From: Burkholderiales bacterium | GTDB taxonomy: Bacteria; Pseudomonadota; Gammaproteobacteria; Burkholderiales; Burkholderiaceae_C | Assembly: GCA_947462175.1 (NCBI GenBank) | Contig: CANHOE010000021.1 | Span: 1-15,441, forward strand | Length of the DNA: 15,441 bases | Direction: 5' to 3' | Shown: positions 1-9,281 of the stretch, one piece after another | How positions within the stretch are numbered: position 1 is the stretch's first letter | Layout of the letters: every line of letters begins with the position of its first letter | The notes under the pieces: model-generated | Told to the model about the DNA's origin: nothing | What the model saw: the letters and a program-made list of their open reading frames with translations, nothing else | The model's database searches: none | Made by a program: the position numbers and the translations under genes

Positions 1-2063
<2,063 letters not shown>

Positions 2064-2093
2064 GCACCACTGGGACGGGTCCAGCGCGACCCT

Positions 2094-2098
2094 GAGGA
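2094..2098 (+). promoter_or_regulatory. Ribosome binding site of argJ
   Basis: GAGGA lies seven bases before the ATG at 2106. It is a strong Shine-Dalgarno match that fixes the argJ start, within the 42-bp gap after secA. Confidence 0.7.
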
Positions 2099-2105
2099 AT
2101 CTGCG

Positions 2106-3347
2106 ATGCCCGTCAATCTGCAAGCACCGAATCCTGCTGATCTGAAGCCCGTCCCGGGCGTGCAGCTGGGCACCGCGATGGCCGGCGTCCGCAAGGCGAA
2201 CCGGCGCGATGTGCTGGTCGTCACCTTGGCCGAAGGCTCGCAGGTTGCGGGCGTGTTCACCCGCAACCGTTTCTGCGCAGCGCCGGTACAACTGTGCCGG
2301 CAACACCTGGCGATCGATCGCGGTGCGGCGCCCGGCATCCGCGCGATTCTGGTCAACACCGGCAATGCCAATGCCGGCACCGGCGAAGACGGACTGGCGC
2401 GTGCGCGCTCGACTTGTGTGGCGTTGGCCTCGCATCTCGGCGTCAAGCCCGACCAGGTGCTCCCGTTCTCCACCGGCGTCATCATGGAAACGCTGCCGAA
2501 CGACCGCATCGAAGCCGGTCTGCCCGCGGCACTCGCCGATCAGGATGCCGACCACTGGGCACAAGCGGCAGAAGCCATCATGACCACCGACACGCTGCCC
2601 AAGGCGGCCTCGGTGCAGGTTCAGATCGGTGGCAAGACGGTCACCGTCACCGGCATCAGCAAGGGCGCCGGGATGATCCGCCCGAACATGGCGACGATGC
2701 TCGGCTTCGTGGCCACCGACGCGGTGTTGGCGCCCGGATTGCTGGACACCTTGGCGCGTGATGCGGCCGACTGGTCCTTCAACCGAATCACGATCGATGG
2801 CGATACCTCCACCAACGACTCTTTTGTGCTGATCGCGACCCAGCAGGCAGGGCATGCGCCGATCACGCAGCTCGACAGCGGGGACGGCGCGGTGTTGCGA
2901 GAAGCGGTCATTTCGGTGTCGACCCAGTTGGCCCAGGCCATCGTGCGTGACGGCGAGGGCGCTACCAAATTCATCACCGTGCAGATCGACGGCGGCGCCA
3001 CCGAGGCCGAATGCCAGCTGGCAGCGTATGCCATTGCCCACTCGCCGCTGGTCAAGACGGCGTTCTTTGCGAGCGATCCGAATCTGGGCCGCATCCTGGC
3101 GGCGGTCGGCTACGCTGGCATCGCCGATCTGGACCAGACGCTGATCGACTTGCACCTCGACGATGTCCAGGTGGTTTCCCGCGGCGGCCGCCACCCGGCG
3201 TACCGAGAAGAAGACGGCCAGCGGGTGATGAAGCAGAGCGAGATCACGGTGCGGGTGAACCTGAACCGCGGCGCCGCCAGCAGCACGGTATGGACCTGCG
3301 ATCTCAGCTACGACTACGTGAAGATCAACGCCGACTACCGCAGTTGA
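2106..3347 (+). CDS. argJ: Bifunctional glutamate N-acetyltransferase / amino-acid acetyltransferase ArgJ
   Basis: ArgJ moves the acetyl group from N-acetylornithine to glutamate, and in bifunctional members also uses acetyl-CoA. This closes the cyclic arginine pathway in the cytoplasm. The 413-residue length is normal for the family. The diagnostic self-cleavage block KGAGMIRPNMATMLGF is present; Thr197 in NMATML is the expected catalytic nucleophile and the first residue of the beta chain after autoproteolysis. The block ILVNTGNANAGTG (81-93) and the ending DYVKINADYRS are also typical. The start is supported by GAGGA seven bases upstream. The gene lies 42 bp after secA, an arrangement I recall from many betaproteobacteria, and may be co-transcribed with it. 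Whether the enzyme is mono- or bifunctional cannot be read from sequence alone. Confidence 0.96.
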   Translation: MPVNLQAPNPADLKPVPGVQLGTAMAGVRKANRRDVLVVTLAEGSQVAGVFTRNRFCAAPVQLCRQHLAIDRGAAPGIRAILVNTGNANAGTGEDGLARARSTCVALASHLGVKPDQVLPFSTGVIMETLPNDRIEAGLPAALADQDADHWAQAAEAIMTTDTLPKAASVQVQIGGKTVTVTGISKGAGMIRPNMATMLGFVATDAVLAPGLLDTLARDAADWSFNRITIDGDTSTNDSFVLIATQQAGHAPITQLDSGDGAVLREAVISVSTQLAQAIVRDGEGATKFITVQIDGGATEAECQLAAYAIAHSPLVKTAFFASDPNLGRILAAVGYAGIADLDQTLIDLHLDDVQVVSRGGRHPAYREEDGQRVMKQSEITVRVNLNRGAASSTVWTCDLSYDYVKINADYRS

Positions 3348-3520
3348 CAGGCGGGGGCTGGGTGCGCCCGCGCAACAGCGATAGGCGCGTTTGCCAGGTC
3401 ATGGAGCCCCCACATCGCGGTTTGGGCCGGTGACCAACGACAATCGGGAATTCCCGTAACGCGTGTCCCTGGGGCGCGTCCGGCCCGGCCGGCCAGCGCT
3501 CCTCGCCCCTCGCCTCATCC
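3348..3520 (+). other. Intergenic gap before the FAD/Fe-S oxidoreductase gene
   Basis: This 173-bp gap separates argJ from a new gene run, so it probably holds a promoter. I could not find a convincing -35/-10 pair: TTGCCA at 3391-3396 has no good -10 at 16-18 bp, and TTGACA at 3344-3349 has none either. It contains a perfect 12-bp palindrome (listed separately). A weak GCGGG/CCCGC hairpin (3351-3371) has an 11-base loop and no T-tract, so it is not a convincing terminator. I see no clear Shine-Dalgarno before the ATG at 3521. Confidence 0.4.
3445..3456. repeat. Perfect 12-bp palindrome, possible operator
   Basis: CGGGAATTCCCG is its own reverse complement. It lies 64 bp before the ATG of the oxidoreductase gene, in an otherwise featureless gap. 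A dyad of this kind could be a binding site for a dimeric regulator, but no known operator consensus is recognised and chance cannot be excluded. Confidence 0.3.
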
Positions 3521-6500
3521 ATGAACGCACCCACGTCCCTGACCGAATTGGTGTCCGCGAGCCGCGTCGAAACCGGCTCACCTCGCCTGCGCGAGATTCC
3601 GTACAACTACACCTCGTTCTCCGATCGCGAGATCGTGTTGCGGCTGCTCGGCGCGAGGGCCTGGGAACTGCTGGGCCGGCTGCGCGGTGAGCGCCAGACC
3701 GGCCGCTCGGCGCGCATGCTGTACGAGGTGCTGGGCGACATCTGGGTGGTGCAGCGAAACCCCTACCTGCAGGACGACCTGCTCGACAATCCCAAACGCC
3801 GCAAGCTGCTGATCGACGCGCTGCACCACCGGCTCAGCGAGGTGGAAGCGCGCGCCAAGCCCAGCGACGGCGCGCACCACACTGAAGTCAATGAACTGAT
3901 CACCTGCGCGAAGGCCGCGGTACAACGCTTTGCCGACCAGTTCGACGAAGTCGCCCGCCTGCGCCGCCGTGCTACCAAGACGCTGCGCCGCTGCACCGCG
4001 GCCGACAACGTCAAGTTCGATGCGCTGTCGCGCGTGTCGCATGTCACCGATGCCACCGACTGGCGCGTCGAGTACCCCTTCGTCGTCCTCATGCCCGACA
4101 CCGAGGCCGAGATGGCCGCACTGGTCAAGGGCTGTGTCGAGCTGGGCCTGACCATCATCCCGCGCGGCGGCGGCACCGGCTACACCGGTGGCGCAATTCC
4201 GCTGACCTGGAGCAGCGCGGTCATCAACACCGAGAAGCTCGAGGCGATGAGCGAGGTCGAGATGCGCCAGCTGCCCGGCATCGAGCAGCCGGTGGCCACG
4301 GTCTGGAGTGAAGCCGGCGTCGTCACGCAGCGCGTGGCCGATGCGGCCGAGCGCGGCGGCTATGTGTTCGCGGTCGACCCGACCTCGGCCGAAGCCAGCT
4401 GCATCGGCGGCAACATCGCGATGAACGCCGGCGGCAAGAAGGCCGTGCTGTGGGGCACCGCGCTCGACAACCTCGCCTCGTGGCGCATGGTCACGCCCGA
4501 GGCCAAGTGGCTCGAGGTCACGCGCCTGAACCACAACCTCGGCAAGATCCACGATGTGGAAGTGGCCAGCTTCGAGCTGAAGTACTTCGACGCCAGCGGC
4601 AAGACACTCGAGCGCACCGAACGGCTCGACATCCCCGGTGCGACCTTCCGCAAGGAAGGCCTGGGCAAGGACGTGACCGACAAGTTCCTCGCCGGCTTGC
4701 CGGGCATCCAGAAGGAGGGCTGCGACGGCCTGATCACCAGCGCGCGCTGGATCGTCCACAAGATGCCGGCGCACATCCGCACGGTGTGCCTCGAATTCTT
4801 CGGCAACGCGAAGGACGCGGTGCCCAGCATCGTCGAGATCAAGGACTACATGTTCGCCCAGGCCAAGGCGGGTGGCGCTGTGCTGGCAGGACTTGAGCAC
4901 CTGGACGACCGGTACCTGAAGGCCGTCGGCTACGCCACCAAGAGCAAGCGTGCGCATGCGGGTGCCAACGCCAACGGCTTGCCGAAGATGGTGCTGTTCG
5001 GCGACATCGCCGGCGACGACGCCGACGTGGTCGCACGTGCCACCAGCGAAGTGATCCGCATCGCGAACAGCCGCGCTGGCGAGGGCTTCGTCGCGGTCAG
5101 TCCCGAGGCGCGCAAGAAGTTCTGGCTCGATCGGAAAAGAACAGCAGCGATCAGCAAGCACACCAACGCCTTCAAGGTGAACGAGGACGTGGTGATCCCG
5201 CTGCCGCGCATGGGCGAATACACCGAGGGCATCGAGCGCATCAACATCGAGCTCAGCCTGCGCAACAAGCTCGCGCTGCTCGATGCGCTGGAGGCTTTCT
5301 TCCGCAAGGGCCAGCTGCCGCTGGGCAAGGGCGACGACGCAGTCGACATCCCCTCGGCCGAGTTGCTCGAAGACCGCGTGCAGCAGGCGCTGACGCTGAT
5401 CGATGAAGTGCGTGCGCTGTGGCAGCACTGGATGACGCACCTCGACACCGGGGTGGGCGAACCCACCTATTTCCAGAAGCTGCAGGATCACACGTTGCGC
5501 GCCTCCTGGAAGCAGCAGGTTCGCGCGCCGTTGCAGACCATCTTTGCCGGTGCCGCGCTCTCGCCGGTCATCGACGCCTGCCAGGCGATCCACAAGGAAG
5601 TGCTGCACGGTCGGGTCTGGATCGCGCTGCACATGCATGCCGGTGACGGCAATGTGCACACCAACATCCCGGTCAACAGCGACGACTACGAAATGCTGCA
5701 GACCGCGCACGAAGCGGTCACGCGCATCATGAATCTCGCGCGCCGGCTCGATGGCGTGATCTCCGGCGAGCATGGCATCGGCATCACCAAGCTCGAATTC
5801 ATGACCGACGCCGAGCTGGCCGACTTCGCCGCCTACAAGCAGCGCGTCGACCCCGAAGGCCGATTCAACAAGGGCAAGCTGATCCGCGGTGGCGCAGGGC
5901 GCGCCGATGTGGCTGAACTCGGCACTGCGGCTGAACTGCGTCCTTCGGACCTGACGCAGGCTTACACGCCAAGCTTCGGGCTGATGGGCCACGAGTCACT
6001 CATCATGCAGCAGAGCGACATCGGCGCCATCGCCGACAGCGTCAAGGACTGCCTGCGCTGCGGCAAGTGCAAGCCGGTCTGCGCCACGCACGTGCCGCGC
6101 GCCAATCTGCTGTACAGCCCGCGCAACAAGATCCTCGCGACCTCGCTGCTGGTCGAAGCCTTCCTGTACGAGGAGCAGACGCGCCGCGGCATCAGCCTGC
6201 GCCACTGGGAAGAGTTCGAAGACGTCGCTGACCACTGCACCGTGTGCCACAAGTGCCTGAGCCCGTGCCCGGTCAAGATCGACTTCGGCGAGGTGTCGAT
6301 GAACATGCGCAACCTGCTGCGCAAGATGGGCAAGAAGAGCTTCCGACCTGGCAACGCGGTGGCAATGACGTTCCTGAACGCCACCAACCCGCAGACGATC
6401 AACCTGATGCGTGGCGCGATGGTCGGCATCGGCTTCAAGGCGCAGCGTCTGGCGAACGACCTGCTGCAGCGTCTCGCGCGCAAGCAGACGGCGCTGCCGC

Positions 6501-7462
6501 CTGCCACGGTCGGCACCGCGCCGATCAAGGAACAGGTCATCCACTTCATCAACAAGAAGCTGCCCGGCGGCCTGCCGAAGAAGACCGCACGCGCCTTGCT
6601 CGACATCGAGGACAAGGACTACGTGCCGATCATCCGCAACCCGGCCACGACCACGGCCGAGACTGAAGCGGTGTTCTATTTCCCTGGCTGCGGTTCGGAG
6701 CGGCTGTTCTCGCAAGTGGGGCTGGCCACGCAGGCGATGCTGTGGCACGCCGGCGTGCAGACGGTGCTGCCACCAGGCTATTTGTGCTGCGGCTACCCGC
6801 AGCGCGGCAGCGGCCAGTTCGACAAGGCCGACAAGATCATCACCGACAACCGGGTGCTGTTCCACCGTGTTGCCAACACGCTGAACTACCTCGACATCAA
6901 GACGGTGGTGGTGAGCTGCGGCACCTGCTACGACCAGCTGCAGGGCTACCAGTTCGACAAGATCTTCCCCGGCTGCCGGATCATCGATATCCACGAATAC
7001 CTGCTCGAGAAGAACATCACCTTGCCGGGGCAGGGCGGCTATCTGTATCACGACCCCTGCCACAGCCCGATGAAGCTGCAGGAGCCGATGAAGACGGTGA
7101 AGGGCCTGCTCGGCGCAAACGTCATCGACGCCAAGCGCTGCTGCGGCGAAAGCGGCACGCTGGGCGTGACGCGCCCCGACATCAGCACGCAGATCCGTTT
7201 CCGCAAGGAAGAAGAGCTGCGCAAGGACGAGGCCGCGCTGCGCAAGACCGGTGCGGTGGCCGAGACCGGTGCGGTCAAGGTGCTCACTTCCTGCCCGAGC
7301 TGCCTGCAAGGCCTGAGCCGTTACACCGGCGACTTGCAGAACGGCCTGCTCGAAGCCGATTACATCGTCGTCGAGATGGCCAACCAGCTGCTCGGCCCCG
7401 ACTGGATGCCGGAGTACGTCGCGCGTGCCAACCAGGGTGGTATCGAGCGGGTCCTGGTGTGA
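3521..7462 (+). CDS. FAD-binding and (Fe-S)-binding oxidoreductase, GlcD-GlcF-type fusion with DUF3683 N-terminus
   Basis: This is a 1313-residue flavoprotein fused to an iron-sulfur electron-transfer half. The N-terminus (about residues 24-180) resembles DUF3683, with REIPYNYTSFSDREIVLRLLG near its start. A PCMH-type FAD domain follows, with IIPRGGGTGYTGG (212-224) and CIGGNIAMNAGG (294-305). The FAD-oxidase C-terminal domain has HMHAGDGNVH (704-713) and SGEHGIG (748-754). Two 4Fe-4S motifs follow (Cys844/847/850/854 and Cys906/909/912/916). Two CCG cysteine-rich domains come last (Cys1057, CC1089-1090, Cys1133/1136; then Cys1180, CC1207-1208, Cys1258/1261). Relatives such as GlcDF, YdiJ and Dld-II oxidise D-2-hydroxyacids and pass electrons to quinones or cytochromes; the substrate here is unknown. 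The downstream HIT gene overlaps its stop. All cofactor motifs look intact. The domain assignment is firm and the reaction is not. Confidence 0.9.
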   Translation: MNAPTSLTELVSASRVETGSPRLREIPYNYTSFSDREIVLRLLGARAWELLGRLRGERQTGRSARMLYEVLGDIWVVQRNPYLQDDLLDNPKRRKLLIDALHHRLSEVEARAKPSDGAHHTEVNELITCAKAAVQRFADQFDEVARLRRRATKTLRRCTAADNVKFDALSRVSHVTDATDWRVEYPFVVLMPDTEAEMAALVKGCVELGLTIIPRGGGTGYTGGAIPLTWSSAVINTEKLEAMSEVEMRQLPGIEQPVATVWSEAGVVTQRVADAAERGGYVFAVDPTSAEASCIGGNIAMNAGGKKAVLWGTALDNLASWRMVTPEAKWLEVTRLNHNLGKIHDVEVASFELKYFDASGKTLERTERLDIPGATFRKEGLGKDVTDKFLAGLPGIQKEGCDGLITSARWIVHKMPAHIRTVCLEFFGNAKDAVPSIVEIKDYMFAQAKAGGAVLAGLEHLDDRYLKAVGYATKSKRAHAGANANGLPKMVLFGDIAGDDADVVARATSEVIRIANSRAGEGFVAVSPEARKKFWLDRKRTAAISKHTNAFKVNEDVVIPLPRMGEYTEGIERINIELSLRNKLALLDALEAFFRKGQLPLGKGDDAVDIPSAELLEDRVQQALTLIDEVRALWQHWMTHLDTGVGEPTYFQKLQDHTLRASWKQQVRAPLQTIFAGAALSPVIDACQAIHKEVLHGRVWIALHMHAGDGNVHTNIPVNSDDYEMLQTAHEAVTRIMNLARRLDGVISGEHGIGITKLEFMTDAELADFAAYKQRVDPEGRFNKGKLIRGGAGRADVAELGTAAELRPSDLTQAYTPSFGLMGHESLIMQQSDIGAIADSVKDCLRCGKCKPVCATHVPRANLLYSPRNKILATSLLVEAFLYEEQTRRGISLRHWEEFEDVADHCTVCHKCLSPCPVKIDFGEVSMNMRNLLRKMGKKSFRPGNAVAMTFLNATNPQTINLMRGAMVGIGFKAQRLANDLLQRLARKQTALPPATVGTAPIKEQVIHFINKKLPGGLPKKTARALLDIEDKDYVPIIRNPATTTAETEAVFYFPGCGSERLFSQVGLATQAMLWHAGVQTVLPPGYLCCGYPQRGSGQFDKADKIITDNRVLFHRVANTLNYLDIKTVVVSCGTCYDQLQGYQFDKIFPGCRIIDIHEYLLEKNITLPGQGGYLYHDPCHSPMKLQEPMKTVKGLLGANVIDAKRCCGESGTLGVTRPDISTQIRFRKEEELRKDEAALRKTGAVAETGAVKVLTSCPSCLQGLSRYTGDLQNGLLEADYIVVEMANQLLGPDWMPEYVARANQGGIERVLV

Positions 7463-7905
7463 CGGCACACGAATCCGGCTGCGAGTTGTGCCGGACGGAC
7501 GGCGGACTCGTCGTCGCGCGCATCGCGCAGCTTCGCGTTGTGCGGCCCGACGACGCGAACTTCCCAGCCACCTACCGGGTCGTCTGGAACGGGCACGTGG
7601 CTGAATGGACCGACCTGCCACCCGAGCAGCGCAGCCTGTGCATGCGTGCCGTGGCCAAGGTCGAGACCGTGCTGCGAGAGGCGCTGGTGCCGACCAAGAT
7701 CAACTTGGCGAGCCTGGGCAACGTGGTGCCGCACCTGCACTGGCACGTCATCGCGCGCTTCGATTGGGACAGTCATTACCCCCAGCCGGTGTGGGGCACG
7801 GCGCAGCGCGACGTCGAGCCGCCTGCCAAGCAGAGGCTTGCTCTCGGCCTGGAAGCTCTCGACGCCCGCATCGCCGCCGCCATCGCGACGATGGGCGGTG
7901 ACTAA
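7459..7905 (+). CDS. HIT family nucleotide hydrolase/transferase
   Basis: This is a 148-residue histidine-triad protein. The signature HLHWHVI (His92, His94, His96) is intact, and the middle histidine, His94, is the expected nucleophile. HIT proteins cleave or transfer nucleoside monophosphates, for example from Ap4A or AMP conjugates; the actual substrate is not readable here. The N-terminus has CELC (Cys8, Cys11), where many HIT proteins carry a metal-binding Cys pair. The start is GTG at 7459, which overlaps the TGA of the upstream oxidoreductase by four bases (GTGA). This suggests translational coupling and is the only start that retains the N-terminal Cys pair. The next gene (DUF971) begins 27 bp downstream. 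Family is certain, function general. Confidence 0.88.
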   Translation: MTAHESGCELCRTDGGLVVARIAQLRVVRPDDANFPATYRVVWNGHVAEWTDLPPEQRSLCMRAVAKVETVLREALVPTKINLASLGNVVPHLHWHVIARFDWDSHYPQPVWGTAQRDVEPPAKQRLALGLEALDARIAAAIATMGGD

Positions 7906-7932
7906 ACTGGCAACGTTTCCTCGAGATCCCCG

Positions 7933-8346
7933 ATGGCTGGTCTGACTCCCAACACCCCGCAACCCACCGCCCTTACCGTGCATCAGCAGTCGCGCGTGCT
8001 TGAGGTCGGCTTTTCTGACGGCAAGATATTCCGCATTCCGTTCGAGCTGATGCGGGTGTATTCGCCCTCTGCCGAGGTGCAGGGCCACGGCCCCGGCCAG
8101 GAGGTATTGCAAACCGGCAAGCGGGAGATCGAGGTCGTCGCGCTCGATCCGGTCGGTAACTACGCCGTGCTGCCCACCTTCTCCGACGGGCACAACACCG
8201 GCATCTACTCCTGGGACCATCTCTACTTCCTCGGCTCGCAGCAGGCCGAGCTGTGGAAGCAGTACGAAGAACGACTCGCCGCCGCGGACATGAGCCGCGA
8301 CGCGCCGATGCAAGCACCCTCCGGGTCTGCCTGCAACAGCCACTGA
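7933..8346 (+). CDS. DUF971 (gamma-butyrobetaine hydroxylase-like N-terminal domain) protein
   Basis: This is a 137-residue protein made of a single DUF971/GBBH-like N-terminal domain (about residues 12-111). Family marks are LEVGFSDGKIFRIPFELMR and GNYAVLPTFSDGHNTGIYSW, the second running on into DHLYFLG. A short Ala/Ser/Pro-rich tail follows. In eukaryotic BBOX1/TMLHE this domain precedes the dioxygenase and binds zinc through cysteines, but here the domain has no cysteine at all (the only one is Cys134 in the tail), so that zinc site is absent. The same domain ends the plant Fe-S scaffold HCF101, which links it loosely to Fe-S assembly. It sits between the HIT gene (27 bp) and ubiE (19 bp), an order I recall as conserved in Burkholderiales. 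Biochemical function is unknown. Confidence 0.88.
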   Translation: MAGLTPNTPQPTALTVHQQSRVLEVGFSDGKIFRIPFELMRVYSPSAEVQGHGPGQEVLQTGKREIEVVALDPVGNYAVLPTFSDGHNTGIYSWDHLYFLGSQQAELWKQYEERLAAADMSRDAPMQAPSGSACNSH

Positions 8347-8365
8347 ACACCCACCAAGGCACGCC

Positions 8366-9097
8366 GTGAGCAACACCCATTTCGGTTTCAAGTCGGTCGA
8401 CGAGTCGCAGAAGGCCCGACGTGTCCGAGGCGTGTTCGACTCGGTGGCATCGCGCTACGACGTCATGAACGACCTGATGTCGATGGGCCTGCACCGCGCC
8501 TGGAAGGCCTACACCATCGCCGTGGCGAATGCCCGGCCCGGTGACCGCGTGCTCGATATCGCAGGCGGCACCGGTGACCTCGCTGCAGCGTTCCACAAGA
8601 AGGTCGGCGCCAGCGGCACCGTGGTCCACACCGACATCAACGAAGCCATGCTGCGCCAGGGACGCGACCGCCTCACCGACAACGGCGTGCTTCTGCCCAC
8701 GGCGATCTGCGATGCAGAAACACTGCCTTTCGCAGCCAATACCTTCGACCTGGTGTCGGTCGCCTTCGGCTTGCGCAACATGACGCACAAGGACCGCGCG
8801 CTGGCCGAGATGAACCGCGTCTTGCGCCCCGGTGGCAAGCTGCTGGTGCTGGAGTTCTCGAAAGTGGCCAAGCCGCTCGAAAAGGTCTACGACTGGTATT
8901 CGTTCAAAGTGCTGCCGAAGATCGGCCAGTGGGTCGCCGACGACGCCGACAGCTACCGCTACCTGGCCGAGTCGATCCGCATGCACCCCGACCAGGACGC
9001 CCTGAAAGCCATGATGAAGGCTGCCGGATTCGCTCATGTCGATGTGCACAACCTCAGTGCGGGCATCGTCGCGCTGCATGTCGGCATCAAATGCTGA
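8366..9097 (+). CDS. ubiE: Ubiquinone/menaquinone biosynthesis C-methyltransferase UbiE
   Basis: UbiE is a SAM-dependent methyltransferase that C-methylates the benzoquinol ring in ubiquinone synthesis, and demethylmenaquinol where menaquinone is made. At 243 residues it has normal length. The N-terminal block VRGVFDSVASRYDVMNDLMS (20-39) is characteristic. The SAM-binding motif I is VLDIAGGTGDLA (62-73), Asp90 is in the expected SAM-ribose region, and Asp116-Ala-Glu and the LRNMTHKDRALAEMNRVLRP block follow. The C-terminus SAGIVALHVGIK is a variant of the usual family ending. The start is GTG at 8366, 19 bp after DUF971, with AAGG about eight bases upstream. It ends the HIT-DUF971-ubiE run. 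In many betaproteobacteria I recall ubiJ and ubiB further downstream, but here the polysaccharide cluster follows instead. Confidence 0.95.
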   Translation: MSNTHFGFKSVDESQKARRVRGVFDSVASRYDVMNDLMSMGLHRAWKAYTIAVANARPGDRVLDIAGGTGDLAAAFHKKVGASGTVVHTDINEAMLRQGRDRLTDNGVLLPTAICDAETLPFAANTFDLVSVAFGLRNMTHKDRALAEMNRVLRPGGKLLVLEFSKVAKPLEKVYDWYSFKVLPKIGQWVADDADSYRYLAESIRMHPDQDALKAMMKAAGFAHVDVHNLSAGIVALHVGIKC

Positions 9098-9281
9098 GCT
9101 GAGTCAAGGCGGCTGTTACCAGCTGCTACATATTCACGTTTTTCCGCATTGCCATAAGGCTGCTCCCCGCGTTTGCGGGTGACCACAATGGCATGTCAGG
9201 CAGCTACACTGCCCCACGGCACCAGCCATGGCATTCGCCACTCGGCGTCGTAGCTCTGTCAACCTGTTGGAGAAACCCTGG
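9098..9281 (+). promoter_or_regulatory. Intergenic region likely to carry the eps operon promoter
   Basis: This 184-bp gap is the largest in the right half of the window and precedes a tightly packed gene run, so it is the expected promoter site. It is locally more AT-rich around 9127-9150 (CATATTCACGTTTTTCC). No -35/-10 pair with good spacing stands out. CCCGC-GTTT-GCGGG (9166-9179) is a short five-pair hairpin without a T-tract. TGGCA at 9189 resembles the -24 half of a sigma-54 promoter but lacks GC at the right -12 position. The assignment rests on position, not on a recognised motif. Confidence 0.35.
9269..9273 (+). promoter_or_regulatory. Ribosome binding site deciding the epsD start
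   Basis: GGAGA lies eight bases before the ATG at 9282. The longer ATG start at 9228 has no comparable site, so 9282 is preferred. Confidence 0.65.

Noticed and set aside
3344..3372. TTGACA at the argJ stop as a promoter, and the GCGGG/CCCGC hairpin as an argJ terminator
   Set aside because: No -10 hexamer at suitable spacing, and the hairpin has an 11-base loop and no T-tract.
3578..5992. 804-codon antisense ORF, with a second one at 5996-7621
   Set aside because: Both mirror the intact FAD/Fe-S gene; composition is low-complexity Arg/His/Val/Gly with no motifs.
7973..9079. 368-codon antisense ORF opposite DUF971 and ubiE
   Set aside because: A shadow of ubiE; no domain or start signal.
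9166..9179. CCCGC-GTTT-GCGGG hairpin after ubiE as a terminator or CRISPR repeat
   Set aside because: Only five pairs and no following T-tract, and no second copy of the sequence in the window, so neither call is supported.
9189..9204. Possible sigma-54 promoter (TGGCA -24 element) before epsD
   Set aside because: The -12 GC is not at the required distance; the spacing is off by at least one base on either reading.
9228..9281. Earlier ATG for epsD
   Set aside because: It would add 18 residues before an already long signal n-region, with no ribosome site, whereas ATG 9282 has GGAGA eight bases upstream.
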